Positions 7,830-16,572 of a stretch of DNA of 64,000 bases are shown in pieces (within the stretch, counting starts at the first letter, position 1; each line of letters starts with the position of its first letter). Below the pieces are notes generated by a model. It was not told where the DNA came from. It saw only the letters and a list, made by a program, of their open reading frames with translations, and did not search any database. The translations under genes were made by a program, and so were the position numbers. The stretch spans positions 1-64,000 of the forward strand of contig CBDHYJ010000055.1 of NCBI GenBank assembly GCA_965275905.1. Direction: 5' to 3'. The stretch is from CBDAQD01 sp965275905. GTDB taxonomy: Bacteria > Pseudomonadota > Alphaproteobacteria > Rhizobiales > JAJFHC01.

Positions 7830-8180
7830 TCACGAGGTGTCTGCGGGCAGCGACGGCTGCCGTTCCATGTCATTTTTCATCCTGTCCAGCAGATTCACCG
7901 CTTCGGTTGCGTACGCTCCGATCCAGCGGTCGTGGATGCGCTTGATCGGAAGCGCGTCGAGGTAGTTCCATCGCTGCCGGCCGACACGCAGTGTCACGAC
8001 AATGCCGGCTTTCTCCAGGACGCCCAGATGCTGCATCACGGTGCACCGGTTCAGGCCGGGAAACCGGGCACACAGCTCGCCTGTCGTCTGCGGCGTATCG
8101 CGCAGGGCGTCCATCAGCCCGCGCCTGATCGGCGAGGCAAGCGCGCGAAAAACCTTGTCGTCGTTGGCTTGTTCTGACAT
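7830..8180 (-). CDS. ArsR-family transcriptional repressor
   Basis: A 116-residue ArsR/SmtB-type winged helix protein. The DNA-binding part reads RALASPIRRGLMDALRDTPQ then TTGELCARFPGLNRCTVMQH. It has no metal-binding cysteine pair typical of ArsR or SmtB sensors, so it belongs to the SRPBCC-associated group. It is transcribed divergently from an SRPBCC (AHSA1-like) gene with only 46 bases between the starts, and a perfect palindrome overlaps its start codon. This pairing is common and usually means the repressor controls both genes; the signal is generally unknown. Confidence 0.9.
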   Translation of the reverse strand: MSEQANDDKVFRALASPIRRGLMDALRDTPQTTGELCARFPGLNRCTVMQHLGVLEKAGIVVTLRVGRQRWNYLDALPIKRIHDRWIGAYATEAVNLLDRMKNDMERQPSLPADTS

Positions 8181-8198
8181 GTTATATTTTTATAACAT
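8179..8198. promoter_or_regulatory. palindromic operator in the arsR/SRPBCC divergent region
   Basis: ATGTTATA (8179-8186) and TATAACAT (8191-8198) are perfect eight-base arms with a TTTT spacer. The palindrome overlaps the arsR start codon (8178-8180 on the minus strand) and lies 29 bases upstream of the SRPBCC start. Its symmetry and place make it the likely binding site of the adjacent ArsR protein. Confidence 0.6.
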
Positions 8199-8226
8199 AT
8201 TTAACCGGAAAGCAATGGAGGCCGGG

Positions 8227-8688
8227 ATGGATTTGAGGTTTGAAGTCAGCGGCCGGATCAACCGGCCCGTCGAAGAAGTGTTCGAGGCCGTGGTGAACCC
8301 CGAGAAATTATCCGGATACTTCACGACCGGAGGCGCAAAGGGCCGAATCGAGACCGGCGCCGTGGTCTACTGGGACTTTCACGATTTCCCGGGCGCGTTT
8401 CCGGTGAAGGTCGTCGAGGTGGAAAAAGACAAGCGGATCGTCCTGGAATGGGAGGGTGACGACGGGGGCGACGAAGGAGGCGATGCCTACGACACAAGAG
8501 TCACGATGCGTTTCGAGTCCCTGGACGACGGACGAACACTGGTTTCAATCGCCGAAGAAGGGTTCAGACAAACGCCCGGTGGGCTAAAGGCGTCCTACGG
8601 AAACTGTCAGGGCTGGATGCAGGTGCTCTGCGCCATGAAGGCTTACCTCGAGCACGGCATCAACCTCCGCGAAGGGATGTACAGATAG
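8227..8688 (+). CDS. SRPBCC (AHSA1-like) domain protein
   Basis: A 153-residue protein of the START/Bet v 1-like SRPBCC fold, recognised from FEVSGRINRPVEEVFEAVVN, FTTGGAKGRIETGAVVYWDF and the C-terminal NCQGWMQVLCAMKAYLEHGI. Such proteins have a deep hydrophobic pocket and bind small ligands, or resemble the Aha1 Hsp90 co-factor domain. The ATG at 8227 is preferred because a GGAGG site lies just before it; a second ATG at 8215 is less well spaced. It is divergent from, and probably controlled by, the ArsR gene. Confidence 0.88.
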   Translation: MDLRFEVSGRINRPVEEVFEAVVNPEKLSGYFTTGGAKGRIETGAVVYWDFHDFPGAFPVKVVEVEKDKRIVLEWEGDDGGDEGGDAYDTRVTMRFESLDDGRTLVSIAEEGFRQTPGGLKASYGNCQGWMQVLCAMKAYLEHGINLREGMYR

Positions 8689-8713
8689 AGTGATCGGCGA
8701 TCCGGCGGGATTT

Positions 8714-8789
<76 letters not shown>

Positions 8790-8983
8790 GTTCCGGCGGA
8801 CCCGCTTTACGGGCCCTCCCATGGGTGCGGGTTTTAGGCGCGCCCGCCCGCATGTGTCAAGCAAAGCACACCCGGGCAGGCCGGCTTCGCCCGGGCAAAT
8901 CGTCCCGCTTGCGGAATTGCCGGTGTATGGGTACATGTTGCACACCATTACACCGGCGAACGCGGAGGCACCTGCAGGCGGCC

Positions 8984-9280
8984 ATGATATCGATTCTCTA
9001 TCTCATCAGCACCGTCATCACGATCTACATCTGGCTTCTGATCATCGGCGCGATCCTGAGCTGGCTGATCGCCTTCAACGTGATCAACACGCAGAACCGC
9101 TTCGTCTACATCGTGGTCGACACGATCTACAAACTGACGGAGCCGGCCCTTGCCCCGATCCGGCGGATCCTGCCCAATCTCGGCGGCATCGATATTTCGC
9201 CGATCGTTCTGATTCTGGGGCTGTGGTTTGCACGCAACCTGCTGTTCGAGCTTTTCCTGGGAAGCTCCTTCGTCCGGTGA
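8984..9280 (+). CDS. yggT: YggT family membrane protein
   Basis: A 98-residue protein with two hydrophobic stretches, at about residues 4-30 and 67-90, typical of a single YggT domain. The conserved PALAPIRRILPNLGGIDISP loop lies between them. E. coli YggT has two such domains; single-domain forms are normal in alphaproteobacteria. Its role is not firmly established, with suggested links to osmotic tolerance and membrane homeostasis. The last four bases overlap the GTG start of the DUF167 gene, so yggT, yggU and folD form an operon. Confidence 0.9.
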   Translation: MISILYLISTVITIYIWLLIIGAILSWLIAFNVINTQNRFVYIVVDTIYKLTEPALAPIRRILPNLGGIDISPIVLILGLWFARNLLFELFLGSSFVR

Positions 9281-9624
9281 CACCGGCTCCCTACCGCCGG
9301 ACAAAGGCCGGCGTGGAGCTCTTCGTCAGGCTGCAACCTGGATCCTCTGCCGATAGAATCGACGGAATTTACCGCCCTGACGGCGCGACGACGTCGCTAA
9401 AGGTCAAAGTCAGGGCGCAACCGGAAAAGGGCAAGGCAAACAAAGCGCTTATCAAGCTGCTGGCAAAGACGCTCGGGGTCGCCCAAGGCGGCCTCGTTCT
9501 GACTGCGGGGACAACGCATCGCAGCAAGACGGTGTTGATCCCGGACGCTGACGGAGCGGACGATACGGTCCGGCGTCTCGATGAACTGTTACGCTGCCTC
9601 GGAGGCGACAATGGCAATGACTGA
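9277..9624 (+). CDS. yggU: DUF167 / YggU family protein
   Basis: A 115-residue small cytosolic protein that starts at GTG 9277, overlapping the yggT stop. It has the DUF167 signature of VELFVRLQPGSSADRIDGI, followed by LKVKVRAQPEKGKANKALIK and the closing HRSKTVLI. The family is widespread next to yggT and has a known alpha/beta fold, but no agreed function. Its stop lies 14 bases inside folD, so translation of the three genes is coupled. Confidence 0.9.
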   Translation: MTPAPYRRTKAGVELFVRLQPGSSADRIDGIYRPDGATTSLKVKVRAQPEKGKANKALIKLLAKTLGVAQGGLVLTAGTTHRSKTVLIPDADGADDTVRRLDELLRCLGGDNGND

Positions 9625-10516
9625 AGTGAGCGACGACAACAAGGTTATTGACGGCAAGGGTTTTGCGGCGGGCCTCAGGGGCCGGATCGCGACGGCCGTC
9701 AGCCAGCTCAAGACTGAAAACGACCTGACGCCCGGTCTTGCTGTGGTTCTGGTGGGCGAGGACCCCGCGAGCCAGGTCTATGTCCGCAACAAGGGCAAGC
9801 AGACCGTCGAGGCCGGCATGAACTCCTGGGAACACCGGCTCGACGCCACGGCCAGCGAGGCGACCGTGCTCGAACTGGTCGAAACGCTCAACAACGATCC
9901 GGCGGTTCACGGTATTCTCGTCCAGCTTCCGCTGCCTGACCAGATCGACACCGAGAAGGTCATCAACACGATCGACCCGGCCAAGGACGTCGACGGATTT
10001 CACGTCATCAATGCCGGACGTCTGGCGACGGGCCAGGAAAGCCTTGTGGCGTGCACGCCGGTTGGCTGCGTGATGCTGGCGAAGGACCGGCTGGGCGACC
10101 TGTCGGGCGTTGAAGCCGTCGTGGTCGGGCGCTCCAACATCGTGGGCAAGCCGGTGGCGCAGCTGCTCCTGCAGGAGAACTGCACGGTCACCATCGCCCA
10201 TTCGCGGACCAAGGATCTCGATGCCGTGTGCCGCAGGGCGGACCTGCTGGTGGCGGCGGTCGGGCGGCCGGAAATGGTGCGCGGCGACTGGATCAAGCCG
10301 GGCGCCTGCGTCATCGACGTCGGCATCAACCGGATCGAGAAACCGGAGGGCGGCACGCGGCTCGTAGGTGACGTCGCCTATGACGAGGCGCTTGAAGTGG
10401 CAGGCTCGATCACGCCGGTGCCGGGTGGCGTCGGGCCGATGACCATCGCCTGCCTGCTCTACAACACGGTCCGTGCGGCGTGCGCGCAGAACGGCATCGC
10501 CGTTCCGGCGATCTAG
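9611..10516 (+). CDS. folD: bifunctional methylenetetrahydrofolate dehydrogenase / methenyltetrahydrofolate cyclohydrolase
   Basis: A 301-residue cytosolic enzyme of one-carbon metabolism. It oxidises 5,10-methylene-THF with NADP to methenyl-THF and hydrolyses this to 10-formyl-THF. The N-terminal part holds the YVRNKGKQ motif with the catalytic lysine and the QLPLPDQI substrate loop. The NADP-binding part has VVVGRSNIVGKPVAQLLLQE, and the end has the conserved TPVPGGVGPMTIACL. The ATG at 9611 follows GGAGG; an upstream in-frame ATG at 9581 would lie inside yggU and is rejected. Length is normal. Confidence 0.96.
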   Translation: MAMTEVSDDNKVIDGKGFAAGLRGRIATAVSQLKTENDLTPGLAVVLVGEDPASQVYVRNKGKQTVEAGMNSWEHRLDATASEATVLELVETLNNDPAVHGILVQLPLPDQIDTEKVINTIDPAKDVDGFHVINAGRLATGQESLVACTPVGCVMLAKDRLGDLSGVEAVVVGRSNIVGKPVAQLLLQENCTVTIAHSRTKDLDAVCRRADLLVAAVGRPEMVRGDWIKPGACVIDVGINRIEKPEGGTRLVGDVAYDEALEVAGSITPVPGGVGPMTIACLLYNTVRAACAQNGIAVPAI

Positions 10517-10522
10517 ACACGG

Positions 10523-11788
10523 TCAGTCCGTGAGGCCGAACAGTTCCCGGGGCTCGCGCACGCCCCGGAGTTCGTGGAAGCCGAGCGAGTCCAGCCCGCA
10601 ATCGTTGCCCGCCGTCTCACGCAAGGTACTGGACACCAGAATGTCGCGCTCGAGCGGGCGGCACAGGGCCTGAATGCGGCTCGCCTCGTTGACCGCGGGT
10701 CCGATCACGGTGAAATCCAGCCGCTCGCTGGCGCCGATATTGCCGTAGAACACGTCGCCCAGATGCAGCGCCAGGCCGAACTCCATGACCGGCTTGCCGG
10801 CGGCCGCACGCTCTTCGTTGAGGGCGGGAAAGTCGGCGTGCAGCTCCGCTGCTGCCGCGAGCGCATCCCGGCAGACGGCCTTCGGGTCGCGGCCGGTCAG
10901 GTCGAACGTGGCCAGCAACCCATCGCCCATGAATTTCAGGATCTGGCCGTTCTTGGCGTGGACGGGTGCGGCCATGGCCTCGAGATAGTCGTCGAGCGTG
11001 GCAACGAGCACGTCGCGGGGCAGGGCATCGGTCAGGCTGGTGAAGCCGCGCAGATCGGCAAACCAGATGACGGCGCGGATCGCCTCGGCGGACCCGCGCT
11101 CAATCTCGCCGGTCAGCACGCGCTGTCCCGCATCCCGTCCGAGATAGGTTTCCAGAACCGTGCTGGCGACGTCGTAGGTCAGGCGCGATTTCAGGGATAG
11201 CGCAAGATAGGGGAGGAAAGTCGAAATCTGTTGCAGGTGTCCGTCGTCGAAACCTTCAGGCCGGTCCGTGGCGCAGGAAAAGAAAATGCCGTCGGCTTCG
11301 AGGCCCGGACCAGCCGGGTCGCCTGTCGTTTCAAACTTCCGGGCGATCGCTTCCACCTGCGCGGGATCGTAGGGCACGACAAAGGCCGCATAGTCGGTGA
11401 TGCCTTCGGCGCGCAGTTCCTCGAACACCATGAATTCGTCCGGATCGTCCGTTGCGAGACGCCGGCGCAAAGCCTGAATGCCGCGGCTCCGCATGTGGTG
11501 GACCGGGCTCTTGAGATAGATGTCGTCGTTGACGATGGAGCGGCTGCGCGGAACATGTTCGACCTCGTCGGCGCCGGGGCGCCAGACGAACGTATGCGAC
11601 CCGTAGCGGGGATGAAGCGTGTACATGCCCATCTGCACACGCTTCATCGGAATCCCAAGATCGTGGAGCTTCCCGCAGAATCCGCCGATCTGTTCGCCGA
11701 TCGGCAGACCAAGCATGCCCTGCCTCACCAGCCAGAGGGCGAGGTCGTCGGGGGAAGGTGGGGAAATCGATGGACTTTGGATCATCAC
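10523..11788 (-). CDS. class III adenylate/guanylate cyclase domain protein
   Basis: A 421-residue protein. The C-terminal half (about residues 225-400) is a class III nucleotide cyclase domain with FADLRGFTSLTDALPRD, where the aspartate is the first metal ligand, and LKFMGDGLLATF containing the second. A later FTVIGPAVNEASRIQ matches the region that contacts base and ribose. The N-terminal half has no membrane segment and no sensor domain I can name with confidence, though its arrangement is common in Hyphomicrobiales cyclases. It probably makes cAMP in the cytosol in response to an unknown signal. It converges with folD at a six-base gap. Confidence 0.88.
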   Translation of the reverse strand: MMIQSPSISPPSPDDLALWLVRQGMLGLPIGEQIGGFCGKLHDLGIPMKRVQMGMYTLHPRYGSHTFVWRPGADEVEHVPRSRSIVNDDIYLKSPVHHMRSRGIQALRRRLATDDPDEFMVFEELRAEGITDYAAFVVPYDPAQVEAIARKFETTGDPAGPGLEADGIFFSCATDRPEGFDDGHLQQISTFLPYLALSLKSRLTYDVASTVLETYLGRDAGQRVLTGEIERGSAEAIRAVIWFADLRGFTSLTDALPRDVLVATLDDYLEAMAAPVHAKNGQILKFMGDGLLATFDLTGRDPKAVCRDALAAAAELHADFPALNEERAAAGKPVMEFGLALHLGDVFYGNIGASERLDFTVIGPAVNEASRIQALCRPLERDILVSSTLRETAGNDCGLDSLGFHELRGVREPRELFGLTD

Positions 11789-11870
11789 ATGCGGCCGCAG
11801 CTAGGTTTTGAGCAACTGGCCCGAACCTAGCCTCACCGTCCGCCGGCAACAAGATGCCTGTCCGCCGGTC

Positions 11871-12509
11871 CTAAAGTTTCCGGGCAACGATGAACCGGTT
11901 CTTCGGCGGGGTGGCCGGATACTCTCCCGTCTCGACGATCTTGAAGCCGGCATCCTCAATGGTCGTCTCCAGTTCGGCGAATGTGACGAAATTGACGTAG
12001 GGCGCCAGTCCGAGCTTTCTCATGACGAAGATGATCGGCCGCCAGATGCTGCTCTGCTCGCCCAGGCAGACTGTCTTCGAGATGAACATGCCGCCGGGCT
12101 TCAGAAGCTGGTTCGCCCTGTGGACGGAACCGGGCAGGTCTTCCAGGAGATGCAGGATGTTGAAGGCCAGGACCGCGTCGTAGGGCCCCGGGTTCAGATC
12201 CTGATCCGAAAGAGTGGCCTGAGCGAAGTCGACATTGCCGACATTCTGATCGTCAGCCTTGCCCCTGCCAATCTCGATCATCCTGGCCGAAATGTCGGTG
12301 GCCGTGATGTGTTTCACATCCTTCGACAGGATGAGCGCGGTCGTGCCGGTGCCGCAGCCTACCTCCAGGACAGTGTCGTCCATCGACAGGTAGTGCCTCG
12401 TGCGGTCGAGCGTCTGCTCATAGGCCGGCATGTTCTTGATGGGCTTGGCCGCATATTTTTCCGCGGTGCCGTCCCAGAATTTCTGAGTGCTTTGCATATT
12501 CACTTTCAT
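11871..12509 (-). CDS. class I SAM-dependent methyltransferase
   Basis: A 212-residue Rossmann-fold methyltransferase. Motif I is VLEVGCGTGTTALIL, followed by the acidic ribose-binding position in HITATDISARMIEI and the motif IV-like YDAVLAFNILHLL. The C-terminal PATPPKNRFIVARKL is common in small-molecule methyltransferases of the UbiE/SmtA-like group. The acceptor cannot be predicted. A second, distinct methyltransferase gene follows upstream on the same strand, 54 bases away, so the two may share a transcript. Confidence 0.88.
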   Translation of the reverse strand: MKVNMQSTQKFWDGTAEKYAAKPIKNMPAYEQTLDRTRHYLSMDDTVLEVGCGTGTTALILSKDVKHITATDISARMIEIGRGKADDQNVGNVDFAQATLSDQDLNPGPYDAVLAFNILHLLEDLPGSVHRANQLLKPGGMFISKTVCLGEQSSIWRPIIFVMRKLGLAPYVNFVTFAELETTIEDAGFKIVETGEYPATPPKNRFIVARKL

Positions 12510-12563
12510 ACTCGCTTCTTTGACTGAATTGCCTGCCTCGACCTGACGTTTCCGGTATGTGTC

Positions 12564-13334
12564 TTATGTTTGATCTTGTGTTGCCGGTTTCCACCCGGTG
12601 CAGGCGACGCTCATCTGCCGGCAGAGGGTATGGGAGCCGAATGCCAGCGACCGGGTCCGTTCAAGGCCGCTCTCGGCGAGCCAGCGTTCGGCCTCGGCGG
12701 TGGTTACCCGGTGGGTGCGCCACTTGAGCTGGACGTAGGCGCCGAGCGCGGACCGGCGCGTGATGCAGGCGATCAGAAGGCCGCCCGGCTTCAGCACACG
12801 GACCATTTCGCCGAGCGCGACATCCGGATCGGGCATATGCTCCAGAACATGCGCGGTCATGGCGATGTCGAAGACGCCATCGCCGTAGGGGAGACGGCGC
12901 ATGTCACCCTGGCGCAGCGACACCTCCAGACCCGCCTTGCGCAGATTGTCGTCGGCCCGGTCGAGCATGGCGGGTGAAATGTCGATGGCATCGAGCCTGA
13001 ACGGCGACGGCAGCGCTTTCGCGAGGGCACCGGAGAGCGCGCCTGTGCCGACGCCGCAATCCAGAACGCGCAGGCGCGGCCCGGCAGTGACCGTGTTTTC
13101 GCTGCCGACGACGCGGCGCAGCATCGCTTCATAGGCTTCCGGAAAACCGATCCGGTCGAGCTTGCGGGTCCATGCCGGGGCGGCCAGGTCGTAGAACCGG
13201 GCGAGCTGCGGCGTGCTCAGCGCCCTCCGCTGCAAGGATATGCGCCAGGACCCGAACCAACGGGCGAAAACGGGAATTGTGTCATCCTCGCCCGGCGCCG
13301 TGCCGGGCGTGTTCATTCTGTCTGTGTAATACAT
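12564..13334 (-). CDS. class I SAM-dependent methyltransferase (Methyltransf_11 type)
   Basis: A 256-residue methyltransferase with motif I as LRVLDCGVGTGALSGALAKA, post-I RLDAIDISPAMLDRA and FDIAMTAHVLEHMPDPDVAL. These are features of the UbiE/Methyltransf_11 group. The N-terminal LSTPQLARFYDLAAPAWTRK region is about 60 residues longer than the core. An alternative start at MNTPGT (13316) is possible. It is divergent from a LysR gene with an AT-rich, palindrome-bearing intergenic region, so it is a candidate target of that regulator. Confidence 0.85.
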   Translation of the reverse strand: MYYTDRMNTPGTAPGEDDTIPVFARWFGSWRISLQRRALSTPQLARFYDLAAPAWTRKLDRIGFPEAYEAMLRRVVGSENTVTAGPRLRVLDCGVGTGALSGALAKALPSPFRLDAIDISPAMLDRADDNLRKAGLEVSLRQGDMRRLPYGDGVFDIAMTAHVLEHMPDPDVALGEMVRVLKPGGLLIACITRRSALGAYVQLKWRTHRVTTAEAERWLAESGLERTRSLAFGSHTLCRQMSVACTGWKPATQDQT

Positions 13335-13418
13335 GGTGTCCTGTGGTCTTTCTGGCGGACAGTCGCCTCGTCGCGCCGTTTCTGCCGCTTAACTATCCAT
13401 GCGTTGAGCAAATATAAA

Positions 13419-13464
13419 TTGCCAAATTATGCATATATCCATACAAAAATGCATGAATTGGCAA
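13419..13464. promoter_or_regulatory. long dyad overlapping the start of the LysR gene
   Basis: TTGCCAAATTATGCAT (13419-13434) and ATGCATGAATTGGCAA (13449-13464) are inverted repeats matching at 14 of 16 positions, with a 14-base AT-rich centre. The right arm covers the LysR start codon at 13453. A regulator bound here would block its own translation start or promoter, and could also influence the divergent methyltransferase gene. Confidence 0.6.
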
Positions 13465-14346
13465 ACCGTTTCCTTTGACTGGAATCAGGCCCGGGCCTTC
13501 CTTGTCACCGCAGAGGAAGGAACCCTCTCGGCGGCGGCACGCGCGCTCGGCCTGACCCAGCCGACTCTCGGGCGCCAGGTGGCCGCTCTTGAGGACGAAC
13601 TCGGCGTTGCCCTTTTCAGGCGCAGCGGCCGGTCCCTCACCCTGACACCTTCAGGTCTGGAGTTGCTGGAACACTTCCGGGCCATGGGCGATGCCGCCGG
13701 CCGGATTTCGCTGGCCGCCTCCGGTCGCTCCCAGGCGATCGAAGGCCAGGTCAGCATCACCGCCAGCGACGGCATGTCGACCTACTGGCTGCCGCCGATC
13801 CTGAAGGAGCTGCGCGCCATCGCTCCGGGACTCGAGGTCGACGTGGTCGCCGTGAATGAGGTCCGCAACCTTCGGCGCCGCGAGGCGGACATAGCAATCC
13901 GGCACGTACGCCCTGAACAGCCCGAGCTCATCGCCAAACTGGTTCGCGAAACGACGGGGCATTTCTACGCGGCGACGTCGTACCTCGAAACCCATGGCCG
14001 TCCGAAGACGCTGGACGACCTCAACCGCGCGCCATTCGTCGGCTTCGATCAGACCGACCGCATGATTTCCGTCCTGAACGGGCTTGGCCTGTCGCTGACA
14101 AAACGGAACTTTAAGCTGACTTCCGCCAATGGTGTTGTCGGCTGGGAGATGGTCAAGCACGGCCTTGGTATCGGATTGATGGTGAAGGAACTTGCCGACA
14201 TGACGCCCGAGGTAGAGCAGGTGCTGGCCGAACTCGATCCATTCCCGATACCGATCTGGCTTGTGACCCATCGCGAATTGCACACCAGCCGGCGCATCCG
14301 CCTAGTGTTCGACCTTCTGGCCGACTCTTTCGCGCGAGGCGCATGA
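13453..14346 (+). CDS. LysR-family transcriptional regulator
   Basis: A 297-residue LysR regulator. The N-terminal helix-turn-helix reads FDWNQARAFLVTAEEGTLSA followed by LGLTQPTLGRQVAALEDELG, and the effector domain begins at about residue 95. I chose the ATG at 13453 because the family usually starts just before FDWNQARAF; an ATG at 13429 gives eight more residues, and neither has a Shine-Dalgarno site. A long dyad covers the start region, suggesting autoregulation. The divergent methyltransferase is the obvious candidate target. Confidence 0.88.
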   Translation: MNWQTVSFDWNQARAFLVTAEEGTLSAAARALGLTQPTLGRQVAALEDELGVALFRRSGRSLTLTPSGLELLEHFRAMGDAAGRISLAASGRSQAIEGQVSITASDGMSTYWLPPILKELRAIAPGLEVDVVAVNEVRNLRRREADIAIRHVRPEQPELIAKLVRETTGHFYAATSYLETHGRPKTLDDLNRAPFVGFDQTDRMISVLNGLGLSLTKRNFKLTSANGVVGWEMVKHGLGIGLMVKELADMTPEVEQVLAELDPFPIPIWLVTHRELHTSRRIRLVFDLLADSFARGA

Positions 14347-14390
14347 AAGCCGCCCGTGCCGACCTGCTCCAGGCGGAGCCGGGCCGCCCG

Positions 14391-14924
14391 TTACTCGGCG
14401 GCCTTCACCGCGTCGATTGCGGAGCGGATGATATCCACGGCCTCCTCCGGACCGCCCCAGCGCACGATCTCGACCCATTTCTTGTCCTCGAGATCCTTGT
14501 AGTGGTCGAAGAAATGCTCGATCCGGTTGATCAAGAGCCTTGGCAGGTCGCGGTAGGATGAGACGTCCTCGTAGAACGGCGAAAGGTCGTCGACCGGAAC
14601 GCCCAGAATCTTCTCGTCCGCGCCCGCTTCGTCCTTCATGAAGAGGACGCCGACAGGCCGCGTCCGCACGACCGCGCCCGGAACGACCGGGTCGGCACCG
14701 GCGACGAGCACATCAACCGGATCGCCGTCATCGGAGAGCGTGTGGGGAACGAATCCGTAGTTGCACGGGTAATGCATGGCGGTGTGCAGGAACCGGTCGA
14801 CGAACATTGCGCCCGACGCCTTGTCCATTTCGTACTTCACCGGCACCCCGCCGCGTGGCACCTCGATGATCACGTTGAGGTCATAGGGCGGGTTCATGCC
14901 CACGGGCACGGCATCTATACGCAT
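14391..14924 (-). CDS. ppa: inorganic pyrophosphatase
   Basis: A 177-residue family I soluble pyrophosphatase started at MRIDAVPVGMNPPYD, which matches the usual length of about 175; thirteen more upstream residues are possible but unlike the family. It has the NVIIEVPRGGVPVKYEMDK opening and the catalytic metal-binding stretch DDGDPVDVLV with its three aspartates. It hydrolyses pyrophosphate to phosphate in the cytosol and drives biosynthetic reactions forward. It is a standalone gene converging with the LysR gene. Confidence 0.96.
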   Translation of the reverse strand: MRIDAVPVGMNPPYDLNVIIEVPRGGVPVKYEMDKASGAMFVDRFLHTAMHYPCNYGFVPHTLSDDGDPVDVLVAGADPVVPGAVVRTRPVGVLFMKDEAGADEKILGVPVDDLSPFYEDVSSYRDLPRLLINRIEHFFDHYKDLEDKKWVEIVRWGGPEEAVDIIRSAIDAVKAAE

Positions 14925-15199
14925 GGTTCTGTCCACCTTCCGGTCGTTCGCGCCGACTGTCATATCCTCAGCAGCGCGTCCAGCCTATAGCGAATTGGTC
15001 GTATGCGCATCCGGTGCGGCGGAAAAGATGCGGACATACCAGAGCGGCACCATGATGACCCGAAGCCGATGGACCTTCCTGAAAATGGCTGTATTCTGGG
15101 GTGGCACTACCGGTATGACTCCCGAATCTGCCGCCCATCAATACGTTCCGCACCCGGCCGCGCCGGCCGTCCCGTGCGGTTGAAACCGGCCCGAGCCAC

Positions 15200-15817
15200 A
15201 TGTTCCCGAGAGCCCTGTCCAGTGTCGCCGCAATCGCCCTCGCCACCGTGTTGCTGTGGACATCGGCCCTGGTCATGGCCGAAACCAGTGCGTATTCGTC
15301 GCTTGCACTGGAGCAGGACTGCCGGCTGGTCGAGCCGTCCGGCGGCGAGGAGGCCGATGGAGCGGAATGGTGGTGCGAAGGCTACCGGGACACCGACGTG
15401 TGGGTTGCCGAAGGTGATCTGCGCTTCTTTCTCGGGTACGGCAGGGACGCGAAAAAGCAGTGCTCCGCCGGGCAGACCCTGACCCGCTTCAATACGATCG
15501 GCAAGACGCTCGAATGGCGCGTGATCCGCGAAACTCAGGGTTATATGCGTCCGATCGCCACAATCCTGCGCTATCGCACGGAGTCCGACGGGCGCAAGGG
15601 GCAGTATCTGGTCGTGACCAAGATAGGACCCGGCGAGGCGTGTCATATGGCTTACGTCAACGTCAGAACGTCGCGCGATGCCAATGCACTGGCGCGGCGG
15701 GCCGCTGACGAATTCGCCGAAGACTTCGATTGCCGCCGGGATCAGCCGTTCGTCATGACATGGTCGGGACCCAGTGACGACGGCCTGCCGGCCTCCGGCG
15801 GCTGTCCGCGCAACTGA
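15200..15817 (+). CDS. exported protein of unknown function, cysteine-containing
   Basis: A 205-residue protein with a Sec signal peptide (residues 1-28, ending ALVMA). The mature part has six or more cysteines (for example CRLVEP, WWCEGY, KKQCSAG, EACHM, DFDCRRD, GGCPRN), so it is probably a disulfide-stabilised periplasmic protein. I do not recognise a named domain; the general layout resembles small exported alphaproteobacterial hypotheticals. The 275 bases upstream, shared with the divergent ppa gene, show no strong regulatory motif. Confidence 0.75.
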   Translation: MFPRALSSVAAIALATVLLWTSALVMAETSAYSSLALEQDCRLVEPSGGEEADGAEWWCEGYRDTDVWVAEGDLRFFLGYGRDAKKQCSAGQTLTRFNTIGKTLEWRVIRETQGYMRPIATILRYRTESDGRKGQYLVVTKIGPGEACHMAYVNVRTSRDANALARRAADEFAEDFDCRRDQPFVMTWSGPSDDGLPASGGCPRN

Positions 15818-15944
15818 CGTTGACGTGCGAGTCAGCATGACGTGTGAGTCAGCGTGGCAGCGGCAGGGAGAGGGTTGCGAATCGAATCCGTGACATTCCC
15901 GGCGAAAGCGCTAGCCTGACCGCCTCAAATTCCGAGGAGTGGAC

Positions 15945-16559
15945 ATGGATCTCGCGGCCCTCATCATTTTCGCCGGCGCGCTGGCCATTGCCGCCGGTTC
16001 TCCCGGTCCCAGCATCGCGGCGCTGGTGACGCGGGCGATCGCCCGCGGCTGGCGTGATGTGGTGCCTTTCATCATGGCGATGTGGATCGGCGAGGCCATC
16101 TGGCTGACGCTGGCGGTGTTCGGTCTGGCGGCGCTTGCCGAGAGCCTCCACTGGGCCTTTCTTGCCATCAAGTATCTGGGCATCGCCTATCTGCTCTACC
16201 TCGCCTGGAAGATGTGGTGGGCGCCCGCCGAGATTGCCGACAGCGACGCGAAGCAGCCATCCGGCTCGGCGATCAGGATGTTCCTGGCCGGTCTCGCCAT
16301 CACGCTCGGCAATCCCAAGATCATGGTGTTCTATCTGGCGCTGTTGCCGACCATTATCGGGCTCGCCGGAATAACGATCGTCGGCTGGCTCGAACTCACG
16401 ATCACCATGCTGGTGGTTCTTGCGGCGATCGACATTGCCTATGTCGCACTGGCGGTTCAGGCGCGGCGCTTCCTGAAGAGCAGGCGCGCGGTGAAGATCG
16501 CAAACCGGGTCAGCGCCGGAATGATGGGCGGTGCGGCCGGCGCGCTCGCGTCACAATAG
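15945..16559 (+). CDS. LysE-family amino-acid/metabolite exporter (first of a pair)
   Basis: A 204-residue membrane protein with six hydrophobic segments, the LysE/RhtB architecture. It has the family N-terminal GSPGPSIAALVTRAIARGWR and the loop LGNPKIMVFYLALLP. LysE proteins export amino acids or homoserine lactone-like compounds. The ATG at 15945 follows a GAGGA site; a GTG two codons earlier is possible. The next LysE gene begins 13 bases after its stop, so they form a paralogous pair in one transcript, perhaps acting as a heteromeric exporter or with different substrates. Confidence 0.92.
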   Translation: MDLAALIIFAGALAIAAGSPGPSIAALVTRAIARGWRDVVPFIMAMWIGEAIWLTLAVFGLAALAESLHWAFLAIKYLGIAYLLYLAWKMWWAPAEIADSDAKQPSGSAIRMFLAGLAITLGNPKIMVFYLALLPTIIGLAGITIVGWLELTITMLVVLAAIDIAYVALAVQARRFLKSRRAVKIANRVSAGMMGGAAGALASQ

Positions 16560-16572
16560 GAGGACCCGGTCA

